Notes: generated by a model from the letters alone, not told the origin. DNA of 64,000 nucleotides from Hymenobacter jeongseonensis (GCF_015694725.1 NZ_JADQDQ010000005.1:1-64000), one strand, 5' to 3'; positions 30,875-39,963 are shown, counted from the stretch's first letter. A program made the numbers and translations.

Positions 30875-33124
30875 CTAGCTCTTCTTCCCAGCCGCTTTTT
30901 TCACCGATTTGGCCGGGGCCGCGCTGGCTTTTTTGGCGGCCGCCATGGGGAAGCCTCGCTCACGCATCAGGGCATCAATTTTGGGGTCGCGGCCCCGGAA
31001 GTTGCGGTAGGCCTGGGCCGGGTCCACGGTGTTGCCGATGGAGAATATATTCTTGGTCAGGCGCTGGCCCACGGCCTTGTCGTAGGGGCCGCCGGCCTCG
31101 GTGAAGGCGCTGTAGGCATCGGCCGCCAGCACCACCGACCACAGGTAGCTGTAGTAGCCCGCCGAGTAGCCATCGGAGGAGAAAACGTGCGAAAACTGCG
31201 GCGTGCGGTGGCGCATCACAATCTCGCGGGGCATGCCGAGGTGGGCCAGGGTTTCGCGCTCAAACTTATCGGCGTCGATTTTCTGGTCGCCGGCCAGGTG
31301 CAGCTTCATATCGATGAGGGCGCTGGCCAGGAATTCGGTGGTTTCGAAGCCCTGGTTGAAGGTCGACGCTTTCTCGATGCGGTCGACCAGCGCCTGCGGG
31401 ATGGGCTTGCCGGTCTGGTAATGCACCGCGAAACGCTGGAGCACCTGCGGCGTGGGCAGCCAGTTTTCGAGCACCTGCGAGGGGAATTCCACGTAATCGC
31501 GCACCACGCTGGTGCCCGAGAGCGACGGGTACGTCACGTTAGAAGACAAGCCGTGCAGGGCGTGGCCGAACTCGTGAAACAGCGTGGTGGCATCGGTCCA
31601 GGAAATGAGCGTGGGCTCGCCTTCCTTGCCTTTCACGAAGTTGGAGTTGTTGGAAACGATGGTGGTCACGGGCTGGCCGTCCAGGCGCTGCTGGTTGCGG
31701 TAGGCATTCATCCAGGCGCCGGAGCGCTTGCCGGTGCGGGCGTAGGGGTCGAAATACCACAGGCCCACATGCTGACCGGTGGTTTTGTCTTTCACCTCCC
31801 ACACCTTCACGTCGGGGTGGTACACGGGCACGTTGGTGATGGGGCTGAAATTGAAATTGAACAGCTCGCCGGCTACCCAGAACATGCCTTCGCGCATCTT
31901 GTCGAGTTGCAGGTACTGTTTCACCTCGTTCTGGTCGAGGTCGTAGCGGGCTTTGCGCACTTTCTCGGCGTAGTAGCGGTAGTCCCAGGGCTCAATTTTG
32001 AAATTAGCGCCCGCCCCTTCTTTGCGGGCCAGGGCCTGCATGTCGGCCACTTCCTGCTTCACCCGGGCCACGGCGGGCGTCCACACCTGCTCCATCAGGG
32101 CCATGGCCGCTTCCGGCGTTTTGGCCATGGTGTTGTCGAGGCGCCAGTGGGCGTGGGTTTTGTAGCCCAGCAGCTTGGCGCGCTCGGCCCGGAGCTGCAG
32201 GATTTGACTGATAATAGCGTTGTTGTCGTGCACGCCGCCGTTGTCGCCGCGGTTGTAGAACATGCGCCAGGCTTTTTCGCGCAGCTTGCGCTGGTCCGAA
32301 TAAGTGAGAAACGGCTCGATGGACGAGCGGGTGTTGGTGATGACGCCCGCCGCGGTCAGCTTGCGGGACGTGGCCGCCGCGGCCGCGTCGTCGCGCAACG
32401 AAACTGGCAGGCCCACCAAATCGGCGGTGGTTTTCAGCACCAGTACGGAGTCCGTTTCATCGGCCAGCACGTTCTGGCTGAACTTGGTGAACAGGCCCGC
32501 CAACTGCTGGTTGATTTCCGATAAGCGCGTTTTGGCTTTGGCATCGAGCTTGGCGCCGGCCCGCACCAAGTTATTGTAGTACAGCCAGGAAAGGCGCTGC
32601 TGCTCGGGCGTAAGCTTGGCTTTTTCGGGCGAGTTGTACACCGCTTCCACGCGCTTAAACAGCGCTTCGTTCTGGTTGATTTGGTCGGAGAAAGCCGCCA
32701 GCCGGGGCGCCATTTCACGCTGAATGGCCTGCACTTCGGGGCTGCTCAGTGTGCCCGACCAGATGCCGTATACGGTCTGCACTTCGTCCAGCCGCTGGCC
32801 GGCCCGCTCGAGCGCGGCGATGGTATTTTCGAAAGTAGTGGCCTGCTTGTTGGTGGCAATGGCATCGATTTCGCGCAGGTTTTCGGCCATTGCCGCTTCC
32901 AAAGCCGGCTTGAAATGCTCCACTTTTACCTTATCGAAGCCTGGCACGCCACCGTAGGGGCCGGCCCAGGGAGCCAGCAGCGGATTGGTGGCAGTGGCGG
33001 AAGCGGCGGTGGCCACCGCCGCGGTTTGGGCAGAGCTGGGCGTTGGGGTCATAAAGGCAGCAAGACTAAGGGCGAGCAGCGCATTGGCCAGCTGCTGTTT
33101 GCCTAAAAAAGGTGAGTGTAACAT
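30875..33124 (-). CDS. M3 family metallopeptidase (peptidyl-dipeptidase Dcp-like), exported
   Basis: 749 residues from ATG 33122-33124 (MLHSPFLGKQQ...). The frame extends to a GTG at 33172, but the -7 promoter lies at 33170-33177, so that start is excluded. The hydrophobic segment ALLALSLAAFMTPTPSSAQ is a signal peptide, giving a periplasmic enzyme. The body is the M3 fold, with the zinc site HEFGHALH (His517, Glu518, His521) and further signature EFPSQVLENW. Family enzymes remove C-terminal dipeptides or cut short oligopeptides. The C-terminus is Lys/Ala-rich (AAKKASAAPAKSVKKAAGKKS), an unusual basic tail that may bind envelope anions or DNA; that is inference. It adds to the peptide-degradation set (M14, M1, Ggt) of this window. 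Confidence 0.93.
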   Translation of the reverse strand: MLHSPFLGKQQLANALLALSLAAFMTPTPSSAQTAAVATAASATATNPLLAPWAGPYGGVPGFDKVKVEHFKPALEAAMAENLREIDAIATNKQATTFENTIAALERAGQRLDEVQTVYGIWSGTLSSPEVQAIQREMAPRLAAFSDQINQNEALFKRVEAVYNSPEKAKLTPEQQRLSWLYYNNLVRAGAKLDAKAKTRLSEINQQLAGLFTKFSQNVLADETDSVLVLKTTADLVGLPVSLRDDAAAAATSRKLTAAGVITNTRSSIEPFLTYSDQRKLREKAWRMFYNRGDNGGVHDNNAIISQILQLRAERAKLLGYKTHAHWRLDNTMAKTPEAAMALMEQVWTPAVARVKQEVADMQALARKEGAGANFKIEPWDYRYYAEKVRKARYDLDQNEVKQYLQLDKMREGMFWVAGELFNFNFSPITNVPVYHPDVKVWEVKDKTTGQHVGLWYFDPYARTGKRSGAWMNAYRNQQRLDGQPVTTIVSNNSNFVKGKEGEPTLISWTDATTLFHEFGHALHGLSSNVTYPSLSGTSVVRDYVEFPSQVLENWLPTPQVLQRFAVHYQTGKPIPQALVDRIEKASTFNQGFETTEFLASALIDMKLHLAGDQKIDADKFERETLAHLGMPREIVMRHRTPQFSHVFSSDGYSAGYYSYLWSVVLAADAYSAFTEAGGPYDKAVGQRLTKNIFSIGNTVDPAQAYRNFRGRDPKIDALMRERGFPMAAAKKASAAPAKSVKKAAGKKS

Positions 33125-33169
33125 GCGCAGGAACGAGGCGTTGGGATGGGTGGGAAGGTCTATATCACA

Positions 33170-33177
33170 CAAAGGTT
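33170..33177 (-). promoter_or_regulatory. Promoter of the M3 peptidase gene
   Basis: On the minus strand AACCTTTG (one mismatch from TAnnTTTG), preceded by TTG at a 20-base spacing as expected for a -33 element, 46 bases before the ATG. Confidence 0.5.
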
Positions 33178-33276
33178 TACCGGGTTTGCTGAGGAAGCAA
33201 GGCCGTTAAAAACGAGGCCCTAAGCAAGCGCATCTTGCAAAAACCGGCACTCCTGAAAGCAGTTCGAAACCGGCAC

Positions 33277-34317
33277 TTAGTTCCCGGGTGCCTCGCTCGG
33301 CTGGAGTTGCTGCACGTTGGGATGGCTGTAATTCAGCACAATTACCGAGAACGGGTGGGGCTCGCCCTCCCGCTTTTCGATGCGGATGGCGCCGGCTTCG
33401 CGCAGCTTGTTGAGCAGGTCGCGGCGCTCGTAGTCGGGCAGTTCAGGCAGCTCATCGGCCAGCAGCCGCATAAACGGGCCCAGCCAAAGCTCGCGCACCG
33501 GCCGCTGCTGCTTGGCCGCGAGCTTCTGGAACTCTTTGAGCATGAAAGCCAGCGTGCGGAGCTCACTGTCGATGCTCAGCAGCTGGCTGGGCGCAAATTC
33601 GGGCACTTCATCGAGCAGGCGGGTGGTTCCGGGCCGGGCCGAAGCTGGCCCAGCGGGGCGCGGGGCGCCGGGCCCGGCCTCGGGCGTGGCGCCCTTGGTG
33701 CGGTCCGCATCGGGGGCCAGGGCGGGGCCTTGCTCCCGCGGGCGGCGGCTGTCGTCGGGTTTGCGCTGGCGGTCGGCGCGGCGTTTTTCCAGTTGCGCCA
33801 CGCTCTCGGGCGCCAGCAGGTCGCGGGCGTCGAGGAAGTTTTCGGCCCCGATGTTCTGGAGCAAATCGCCGGAAACGGACTCGCGGAAGCCCGCCACCAG
33901 CACCTGCCGGGCCTGCCGGCGCAGGTGCTGCAGCAGGGGAATGTAGTCCCGGTCGCCGGCCACGAGCACGAAGGTGCCGATGTCGGGCCGGGTGTACATC
34001 ACCTCCAGCGCGTCGATGCACAGCTGCATGTCGGCGGCGTTTTTGTGGTCGGTGCCCAGCACGTTGCGGGTGCTCACCCCCATGAGGTAGAGGGCGCCCT
34101 GGGGCGCGGTGGCCAGGCGCTCAAAATCGGCGTAGGCGTAGCTGATTAAGGAATCCAAGCCTTTGGCGTGCAGCTGTTCGCGCAGCGTGCGGACAATGTC
34201 GAGCACGTAGTCGTTGAGCTCGGGCGGGTCCTGAAAGTGGTTTTTGAGGAAGTAATAGATGTTTTCAAAATCAATGAAAATAGCGGCGTAGGGAGAGGCA
34301 GCGGATTTGGATGCCAT
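33277..34317 (-). CDS. NYN domain protein with C-terminal winged-helix-like region
   Basis: 346 residues. The N-terminal ~165 residues form a NYN (PIN-like) nuclease domain with the acidic residues of this fold: Asp16 and Glu18 in AIFIDFENI, NAADMQLCID, and VLVAGDRDYIPLLQHLR. Residues ~170-240 are a charged, Pro/Ala-rich, probably disordered linker (RRADRQRKPDDSRRPREQ...). The C-terminal ~90 residues (FMRLLADELPELPDYERRDLLNKLREAGAIRIEKREG...FSVIVLNYSHP) resemble a winged helix/LOTUS-type module, a common partner of NYN domains. Family members are suspected metal-dependent RNases. It is cytoplasmic. It is divergent from the secreted GH31 gene, with 133 bases between. The RNA target is unknown. 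Confidence 0.85.
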   Translation of the reverse strand: MASKSAASPYAAIFIDFENIYYFLKNHFQDPPELNDYVLDIVRTLREQLHAKGLDSLISYAYADFERLATAPQGALYLMGVSTRNVLGTDHKNAADMQLCIDALEVMYTRPDIGTFVLVAGDRDYIPLLQHLRRQARQVLVAGFRESVSGDLLQNIGAENFLDARDLLAPESVAQLEKRRADRQRKPDDSRRPREQGPALAPDADRTKGATPEAGPGAPRPAGPASARPGTTRLLDEVPEFAPSQLLSIDSELRTLAFMLKEFQKLAAKQQRPVRELWLGPFMRLLADELPELPDYERRDLLNKLREAGAIRIEKREGEPHPFSVIVLNYSHPNVQQLQPSEAPGN

Positions 34318-34450
34318 AATAATAGCTAGGTTGAAATGCAGGAAAGCCCAGAAAGCAGCTTTCGTTGCCGATGGTTTACGCAGCTAACCGGCTATTCGGT
34401 ATGTGTGCCCCCAACCGTAACTTGCCGCCTTCCCTCCTTCTCTGCATTGG

Positions 34451-37400
34451 ATGAGCCCAAATCCCCGTTTCCAAAGCATTTTTCTACTCCTCTCGGGGCT
34501 GCTTGTCTTGTGCCCGGCGCTTGGCGTGCAGGCCCAACGCGTAGGCCAAGGCCGCCCGAGCAACGACCCGTTTGGGCGGCGCGTGGTGCCGGCGCGGGCA
34601 GTGGCGGGCGGGCGGTATCAGTCGCATTCTACAACCATAGAAACACAGGAGCCGGTAGCACCTGGACACGGCCAAGATGCCGATTACGCATCTATCATTT
34701 ATAGTTTACGAATTAAATCTTCTGACGGAAGCACCTTACAAATAAGGCCTTTGGCTGCTGGCGTTATTAAAATTAACTATTTCACCCCAGGCCGCAGCTT
34801 TGATTCCGACAGCTCAGTGAGCGTGATTCAATTTCCACAGTCGGCTGGAGCTGAGCAATATCAAGAAAGAAATACGGCCAATTTTCTGAAGTTATCACTT
34901 CCCGATGATTTAAACATTGTCGTCAAAAAGCAACCTCTGCGTATCAGCATCCTCAGAGGCACTGACACGCTGGTATCTGAAGCGGCTGGAGCTTTTCGCC
35001 AAGTAGCCCAAACGCCTGCTGTGGCTGGTACCTCGGCTGCGGCTGCCACCTTCGCCCCCGGCGGCACGGCCGTGCGCTTCCGCCTCGCGCCGGGCGAGCG
35101 GCTCTACGGCACCGGCTCCCGCGCCCTGCCCGTGAACCGGCGCGGCTACCGCCTCGAGCTGTATAATCAGGCACACTACGGTTTCGGCAACGGCGAGCCT
35201 AACCTCAATATCACGCTGCCCACGGTGCTCAGCAGCCGGGGCTACATGCTGTTTTTTGACCACCACGCGCCCGGCTACCTCGACCTGGGCAAAACCGACA
35301 AAAACGTACTGGAATACGGCGCCGAGAACCTGACGTCGCTCAGCTACTTCGTGATAACGGGCCGCGACCAGGCCGAAATTCTGGAGCGCTACACCGCCCT
35401 CACCGGGCGCCAGCCGCTGCCGCCGCGCTGGGCGCTGGGCCTCATCCAAAGCCGTTTCGGCTACAAAACCGATGCGGAAATGCAGCAGGTGGCCACCCGC
35501 ATGCGCCGCGAAAACTTCCCGCTCGATGCGCTGGTGCTGGACCTTTATTGGTTTGGCGGCACCAAGCGGCAGGGCGATTTTGATTGGGACGGCGCAAAAT
35601 TCTCCAACCCGGCCGGCATGATGAGCCGCCTGAAGCAGCAGGGCATCAAAACCATCCTGATTTCGGAGCCCTACGTGATGCGCACCTCGCGCAACGACAG
35701 CCTCGTACGCACCCAGGGCCTGGTGGGCACCACGTCCATGGGCCGGCCGTTCACGGTGGGCTCGTTCTGGGCCGGGCCGGCCAGCATCCTCGACGTGTTC
35801 AAGCCCAAAACCCGAAGTTGGATGTGGGCCCAGTACCGGCGCCTGCACGACCAGGGCGCCGCCGGCTGGTGGTCGGACCTCGGCGAGCCCGAAAACCACC
35901 CCGAAGCCATGCGCCACGCAACCGGACCCGCCCGGGCCGTGCACAACGCCTACGGCCAGGAATGGGCCCGGATTATCCAAGACAATTACTCCCAGGAATT
36001 CCCCGATGAGCGGGTGTTCAACCTGGCGCGCTCGGGCTGGGCGGGCATGCAGCGCAACTCAGTGTTTCCGTGGTCGGGCGACATCCAGCGTTCCTGGAGC
36101 GGCTACCAGGCCCAGATTCCCGTGATGCTCGGCATGGGCCAGGGCGGCGTGGGCTACATGCACTCCGATGCGGGCGGCTTCTGCGTGGGCGGCATCGACA
36201 GCGAATTGTACACTCGCTGGCTGCAAATGGCCAGTCTCTGCCCCATTCTGCGGCCCCACGGCGAGGGCGTGCCGCCGGAGCCGTACTACTATCCCAACCC
36301 CTATAAAAGCAGCGTGCGCAACGCCGTGCAATTGCGCTACCAGTTGCTGCCGTATTTGTACACGTTGGCTTGGCAGAATACCCTTTCGGGAGCACCATTG
36401 GCGCGAACGATGGATTTTGGCGCCGACATTTCCTTTCAACAGCAAGCCGCTACCATTGGGCAGACAGCGGCCGACGCCACGGCAGCCACAACTGCTCCTG
36501 ATGGAAGAATACAACCGTCCGCCGCGCCATCAGACGAGGCGGACATTACCCAATTGGCCACGCTCAACGACCAATACCTGCTCGGCCCCAACCTGCTGGT
36601 GGCGCCCGTGCTCAACCCCAGCCAGCGCCGCCGCAACGTGGTACTGCCCGGCGGCAACTGGATAGACTACCATTCCAACCTCACCTACCCCGGCGGGCGC
36701 ACGGTGGGCGTGGCGGCGCCGCTGGCCCACGCACCGCTGCTGGTGCGGGCCGGCGCTTTCCTGCCCACAACTCCCTACCGCCCCAGCACCGCCCAATACC
36801 GGCCCGATACCCTCCTGCTGCGCTACTACCCCGACCCCAGCACACCGCAGTCGGAGTTTACGATGTACGACGATGACGGTCATTCGGCCCGCGCATTGGC
36901 ACAAAAGCAGTTCGAAACCCTGACTATGCGCGGCACCCACACCGCCGGCCAAACCGACGTGGTACTGAGTTGCCAGGGCAGCTATGCCGGGCAGCCCGCA
37001 TCCCGACTGGTGCGGCTGCTGGTGCAGCGCGTGGCGGCTCCACCCACGGCCATCTACCTCGATAAGGAACAGGCCGCTGCCGACATTTCGAGCTACGACC
37101 CGGTCCGCCACGAACTGGAGGTTCGTTTTCGGATAAAAGCCGGCGCGACGGTGAGCCTGCGCGGACTGAAACTCATTGCCGAACCCACCGCCGCCGACCC
37201 CGAAACCCTGACCTTAGAAGCACCCGGTAGCCGCACTTTCGGCCCTCGCGGTACCACGTTGCGCTACACCCGGCATGCCGCAGGCACGGCCGACGCGCCG
37301 GTGCTCCTGCTCATTCGCAACGCGCAGGGCGACGTGGTGCGCGTGTTCAGCCTCGATACCTCTCCCGGCCCTCATTCCCTGGCCTGGAACGGCCGTGACG

Positions 37401-37480
37401 ACCAAAACCGCCCGGTGGCGCCCGGCGTGTACGTGGCCGAAGCCAGCGAGCAGCACCAGCGCCTGATTGTGACGCCCTAA
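34451..37480 (+). CDS. Secreted GH31 family glycoside hydrolase with FlgD-like C-terminal domain
   Basis: 1009 residues. A signal peptide (LLLSGLLVLCPALGVQAQ) is followed by a basic, Pro-rich stretch, the N-terminal galactose-mutarotase-like domain (about 75-300) and the GH31 barrel (about 315-690). The nucleophile is Asp476 in WWSDLGEPENHPE and the acid/base Asp544 in PWSGDIQRSW. An Ala/Thr-rich insert (about residues 660-695) interrupts the barrel end. Proximal and distal beta domains follow, and the last ~70 residues (VFSLDTSPGPHSLAWNGRDDQNRPVAPGVYVAEA in outline) are a FlgD-type Ig domain. The WWSDLGEP form differs from the WNDMNEP of the cytoplasmic GH31, so the specificity may differ (alpha-glucosidase, alpha-xylosidase and transglycosidase all occur). 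Bases ~34625-34990 are markedly AT-richer than the rest. It is followed by a GNAT gene 20 bases downstream. Confidence 0.9.
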   Translation: MSPNPRFQSIFLLLSGLLVLCPALGVQAQRVGQGRPSNDPFGRRVVPARAVAGGRYQSHSTTIETQEPVAPGHGQDADYASIIYSLRIKSSDGSTLQIRPLAAGVIKINYFTPGRSFDSDSSVSVIQFPQSAGAEQYQERNTANFLKLSLPDDLNIVVKKQPLRISILRGTDTLVSEAAGAFRQVAQTPAVAGTSAAAATFAPGGTAVRFRLAPGERLYGTGSRALPVNRRGYRLELYNQAHYGFGNGEPNLNITLPTVLSSRGYMLFFDHHAPGYLDLGKTDKNVLEYGAENLTSLSYFVITGRDQAEILERYTALTGRQPLPPRWALGLIQSRFGYKTDAEMQQVATRMRRENFPLDALVLDLYWFGGTKRQGDFDWDGAKFSNPAGMMSRLKQQGIKTILISEPYVMRTSRNDSLVRTQGLVGTTSMGRPFTVGSFWAGPASILDVFKPKTRSWMWAQYRRLHDQGAAGWWSDLGEPENHPEAMRHATGPARAVHNAYGQEWARIIQDNYSQEFPDERVFNLARSGWAGMQRNSVFPWSGDIQRSWSGYQAQIPVMLGMGQGGVGYMHSDAGGFCVGGIDSELYTRWLQMASLCPILRPHGEGVPPEPYYYPNPYKSSVRNAVQLRYQLLPYLYTLAWQNTLSGAPLARTMDFGADISFQQQAATIGQTAADATAATTAPDGRIQPSAAPSDEADITQLATLNDQYLLGPNLLVAPVLNPSQRRRNVVLPGGNWIDYHSNLTYPGGRTVGVAAPLAHAPLLVRAGAFLPTTPYRPSTAQYRPDTLLLRYYPDPSTPQSEFTMYDDDGHSARALAQKQFETLTMRGTHTAGQTDVVLSCQGSYAGQPASRLVRLLVQRVAAPPTAIYLDKEQAAADISSYDPVRHELEVRFRIKAGATVSLRGLKLIAEPTAADPETLTLEAPGSRTFGPRGTTLRYTRHAAGTADAPVLLLIRNAQGDVVRVFSLDTSPGPHSLAWNGRDDQNRPVAPGVYVAEASEQHQRLIVTP

Positions 37481-37500
37481 ACCGTATATCCACTTCCGCA

Positions 37501-38037
37501 ATGCAGTCTTTTGATACCGCCCACCTGCACTTTCGCCCCTTAACGGATGCCGACACGGCCGGCATGTTTGCCCTGGATTCTGACCCGGCCGTGCACCGCT
37601 ACCTGGGTGGCATTGGGGGCCATATTCTGACCGAGCCGGCGCAGAGCCTAGACATGATTCGCTTCATCCAGGCGCAGTATGCGGCCGTGGGCATTGGGCG
37701 CTGGGCGGTGCTGCTGCGCGCCACCGGCGAGTTTATGGGCTGGGCGGGGTTGAAGCTGGTGGCCGGGCCAGTAAACGGGCTGCAAAACTTCTACGACCTC
37801 GGCTACCGTTTCCGGCCGGGCTTCTGGGGCCAGGGCTACGGATACGAGGCCGCCCAGGCCTGGCTCAGCTACGGCTTTGAAACCATGAAGCTGCCGCGCA
37901 TCTGCGCCTACGCCGACGTGGAAAACGCCGCTTCCCGCCGCATTCTGGAGAAAGTGGGGTTGCGGCCTGGGAATTTATTTGAAGAAGCCGGCACTCGCTG
38001 CGTGTGGTACGAAGCCAGCAACCCACAGCAGGCTTAG
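37501..38037 (+). CDS. GNAT family N-acetyltransferase (RimJ/RimL type)
   Basis: 178 residues from ATG 37501. The fold runs LHFRPLTDADTAGMFALDSDPAVHRYLGG..., a central beta-strand region (WAVLLRATGEFMGWAGLKLV), the acetyl-CoA pyrophosphate loop area (RPGFWGQGYGYEAAQAWLSYGFE) and ICAYADVENAASRRILEKVGL, which are the marks of the RimJ/RimL-like subgroup that acetylates N-terminal or side-chain amines. The substrate is not predictable. It lies 20 bases after the GH31 stop, so the two are probably co-transcribed. It is convergent with the PAP2 gene, with only 3 bases between the two coding regions. Confidence 0.88.
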   Translation: MQSFDTAHLHFRPLTDADTAGMFALDSDPAVHRYLGGIGGHILTEPAQSLDMIRFIQAQYAAVGIGRWAVLLRATGEFMGWAGLKLVAGPVNGLQNFYDLGYRFRPGFWGQGYGYEAAQAWLSYGFETMKLPRICAYADVENAASRRILEKVGLRPGNLFEEAGTRCVWYEASNPQQA

Positions 38038-38040
38038 CGC

Positions 38041-38742
38041 TTACTTCAAGGGTGATACCTGCTCCGGGCCCTGTTCAGCCCCATAAAAGCGAAAAGCCGG
38101 CGCAAACAGCAGAAATACGCCCGTAACCCACCCTATGGCGCTCAGCCAACCGGCCAGCACATCGGAAGGAAAATGCACGCCCAGGTACATGCGCGACCAA
38201 CCCACGGCCAGGGCAAACAGCGGCAGCCACGGCCAGGCCAGCCAGTGCACCCGGTGCTGCCACAGCAGGAACGTAACGGCCGTGGCCAGCGCCGCGGTAT
38301 CCATGGCGTGCCCGCTGGGAAAGCTGAAGGTGAGGGCCGGCTTGATGCTCACCCAGAGGTCGGGGCGCGGGCGGGCAAAGTGGGCCTTGAGCACCTGCGT
38401 GAGGAGCATACTCCCGCCCACAGCCAACACAAACACTCCCGCCTGGCGCCAGTAGCGCAGGCGGGCCAGCACGGCTGCCACCACCACGCCCAGCGCAATC
38501 ATGGGCTCGGAATCGCCGATGTTGGCCAAGGCCACGGCCAGTGCATCCAGGGTTGGTGAGGCATTGCGGTAGAGCAACTTCAGGATGGCGTTGTCGCTGG
38601 CAAAGCCGCCGGTCCACACTTTTTGGGCCAGCAGCACAAATCCAACCCAGGGCAGCACGAACCCCAGCAGCAGCACCGCCAGCAACATGGCCTGCTGCTT
38701 CGGGCCACCCCATGTTTTTTTCCAAGACCTGGCAATCGACAT
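38041..38742 (-). CDS. PAP2 superfamily membrane phosphatase
   Basis: 233 residues from ATG 38740-38742; upstream in-frame sequence lacks protein character. There are about five to six hydrophobic spans. The three PAP2 motifs are present: KAHFARPRPD (K......RP), FPSGHAMDT (PSGH), and SRMYLGVHFPSDVLAG (SR......H...D), so the vanadium-type phosphatase active site is complete. Such enzymes remove phosphate from lipid pyrophosphates or phosphatidic acids, for example undecaprenyl pyrophosphate. Inner membrane, active site on the outer face. It may be co-transcribed after the YceI gene (91-base gap). Confidence 0.9.
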   Translation of the reverse strand: MSIARSWKKTWGGPKQQAMLLAVLLLGFVLPWVGFVLLAQKVWTGGFASDNAILKLLYRNASPTLDALAVALANIGDSEPMIALGVVVAAVLARLRYWRQAGVFVLAVGGSMLLTQVLKAHFARPRPDLWVSIKPALTFSFPSGHAMDTAALATAVTFLLWQHRVHWLAWPWLPLFALAVGWSRMYLGVHFPSDVLAGWLSAIGWVTGVFLLFAPAFRFYGAEQGPEQVSPLK

Positions 38743-38833
38743 AGCAAATGGGTAAAGGCTCGACACTGGCAGGCCAACCAGCCCCTGCTGTACGGGCGCC
38801 ACCGCGGAGCGTTTGCCACCACCGGCCCGGGCG

Positions 38834-39385
38834 CTACCGGGCCACCACGTCAAAAGTCAGTTGGAAATCATTCCGGACGGCGTAGCTGCCCAGATTCTGG
38901 AAGAAAGAGGTGGAGTTGAAATTGATGCCAAAAAGGGTGCGGTCGATGGTGGCCGTACCGCTGAGCCGCAGGCCACCGCCGGGCACGGCTGTCACCGTGG
39001 CCGGGAAGGCGATGGGTTTCGTTTGGCCCTTGAGCGTGAGCATGCCCCGTGCCTGCCCGGCCTTGAAATCTGTGAGCTCGAAGACAGCGGCGGGGTATTT
39101 GGTGGCGTCAAAAAAATCGGGGCCGCGCAGGTGCTCAGCCAGTTGGGCTTGGTCGTGGGCAATACTGGTCATGTCGAACACCACGCGGGCTCGGCGCACG
39201 GTTTGGCCATCGGCCACCAGTTGGCCTTCGCGCAGCCGGATGATGCCCTGGGGCGCCCAGGAGCCGACTTCGGCGTGGCCGGTCCAGGTGAGGGTGCTGG
39301 CGGCGGGGTCGAGGCGGTAGGTGGTGGCGGCGGGCTGGGCCGCGAGCAGTGCCAGCAGAAGCGAAAGCAACGACAGGATTTTCAT
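38834..39385 (-). CDS. YceI family protein (secreted lipocalin-like)
   Basis: 183 residues: a signal peptide (MKILSLLSLLLALLAAQPA) and one YceI domain. Features are TYRLDPAASTLTWTGHAEVGSWAPQG in outline, the LRGPDFFDATKYPAAVFELTDF block and the C-terminal RTLFGINFNSTSFFQN...VRNDFQLTFDVVAR. YceI proteins are periplasmic beta-barrels that bind isoprenoid-type lipids (known for TT1927b/YceI); the ligand here is unknown. Same strand and close to the unknown secreted protein upstream (39424-39963, 38-base gap) and the PAP2 gene downstream, so a three-gene unit is plausible. A lipid theme with PAP2 is inference. Confidence 0.93.
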   Translation of the reverse strand: MKILSLLSLLLALLAAQPAATTYRLDPAASTLTWTGHAEVGSWAPQGIIRLREGQLVADGQTVRRARVVFDMTSIAHDQAQLAEHLRGPDFFDATKYPAAVFELTDFKAGQARGMLTLKGQTKPIAFPATVTAVPGGGLRLSGTATIDRTLFGINFNSTSFFQNLGSYAVRNDFQLTFDVVAR

Positions 39386-39423
39386 GAGGTCAAGAATTAG
39401 AAGTGGTGCGGGGTTTGGCCGGT

Positions 39424-39963
39424 TTATTTCGGGGATTGGGGCTCGGCTTCGGTTTCAATCAGCCCGTAGCCTTTGTAGAGGCGGCCTTGCGCGTCTTTGG
39501 CGATGATGAACCACAGGGCATCGCCGCCATACAGGCTTTTGGCGCTGGCGGCGTACCGGTAATTGCGGGCAAACGTGTAGGTAACGCCCTGCTTCAGCTG
39601 GCCGCCGGGGCAGTTGAAGAGTTCGGCAAATTCGGCGGGTGTTTCGTGCAGGTTGGTTTTCCAGCCCGTGGCATCGTGCCAGATGTAGCTGCCGCAGCTC
39701 ACCATTTGCAGGTCGCCGATTTCGGCGCGGATGGCGGTGCTGTGTTTCCAGACGTAGCCGCCGGGCACGGCCGGGTTGGGCTCGAGGTGGTTGGGGTTGG
39801 GCGTGTGCCAGAGCGTGAGGCCCACGGGCAGGCGGCGCAGCTCGTCGGGCAGCACGCGGGTGCGGTCCGTCCAGGCCGGGGCTGGTGCGGAAGTGGTTTG
39901 GGCCGAGGCGAAGGGTGCGCTCAAGGCCAGCGCGCCGAGGGAGAGCAGCAGAAAACGAAGCAT
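39424..39963 (-). CDS. Secreted protein of unknown function
   Basis: 179 residues from ATG 39961-39963; the longer frame to 40173 covers the promoter region and is rejected. A signal peptide (MLRFLLLSLGALALSAPFASAQ) is clear. The mature part has many aromatic residues (LTLWHTPNPNHLEPNPAVPGGYVW in outline), two Cys (SCGSYIW, NCPGGQL) that could form a disulfide, and ends KGYGLIETE. I do not recognise the family. It is upstream of and in line with YceI and PAP2 genes. CACCTTTG (39989-39996, minus) is one mismatch from a -7 element, 26 bases upstream. Confidence 0.75.
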   Translation of the reverse strand: MLRFLLLSLGALALSAPFASAQTTSAPAPAWTDRTRVLPDELRRLPVGLTLWHTPNPNHLEPNPAVPGGYVWKHSTAIRAEIGDLQMVSCGSYIWHDATGWKTNLHETPAEFAELFNCPGGQLKQGVTYTFARNYRYAASAKSLYGGDALWFIIAKDAQGRLYKGYGLIETEAEPQSPK

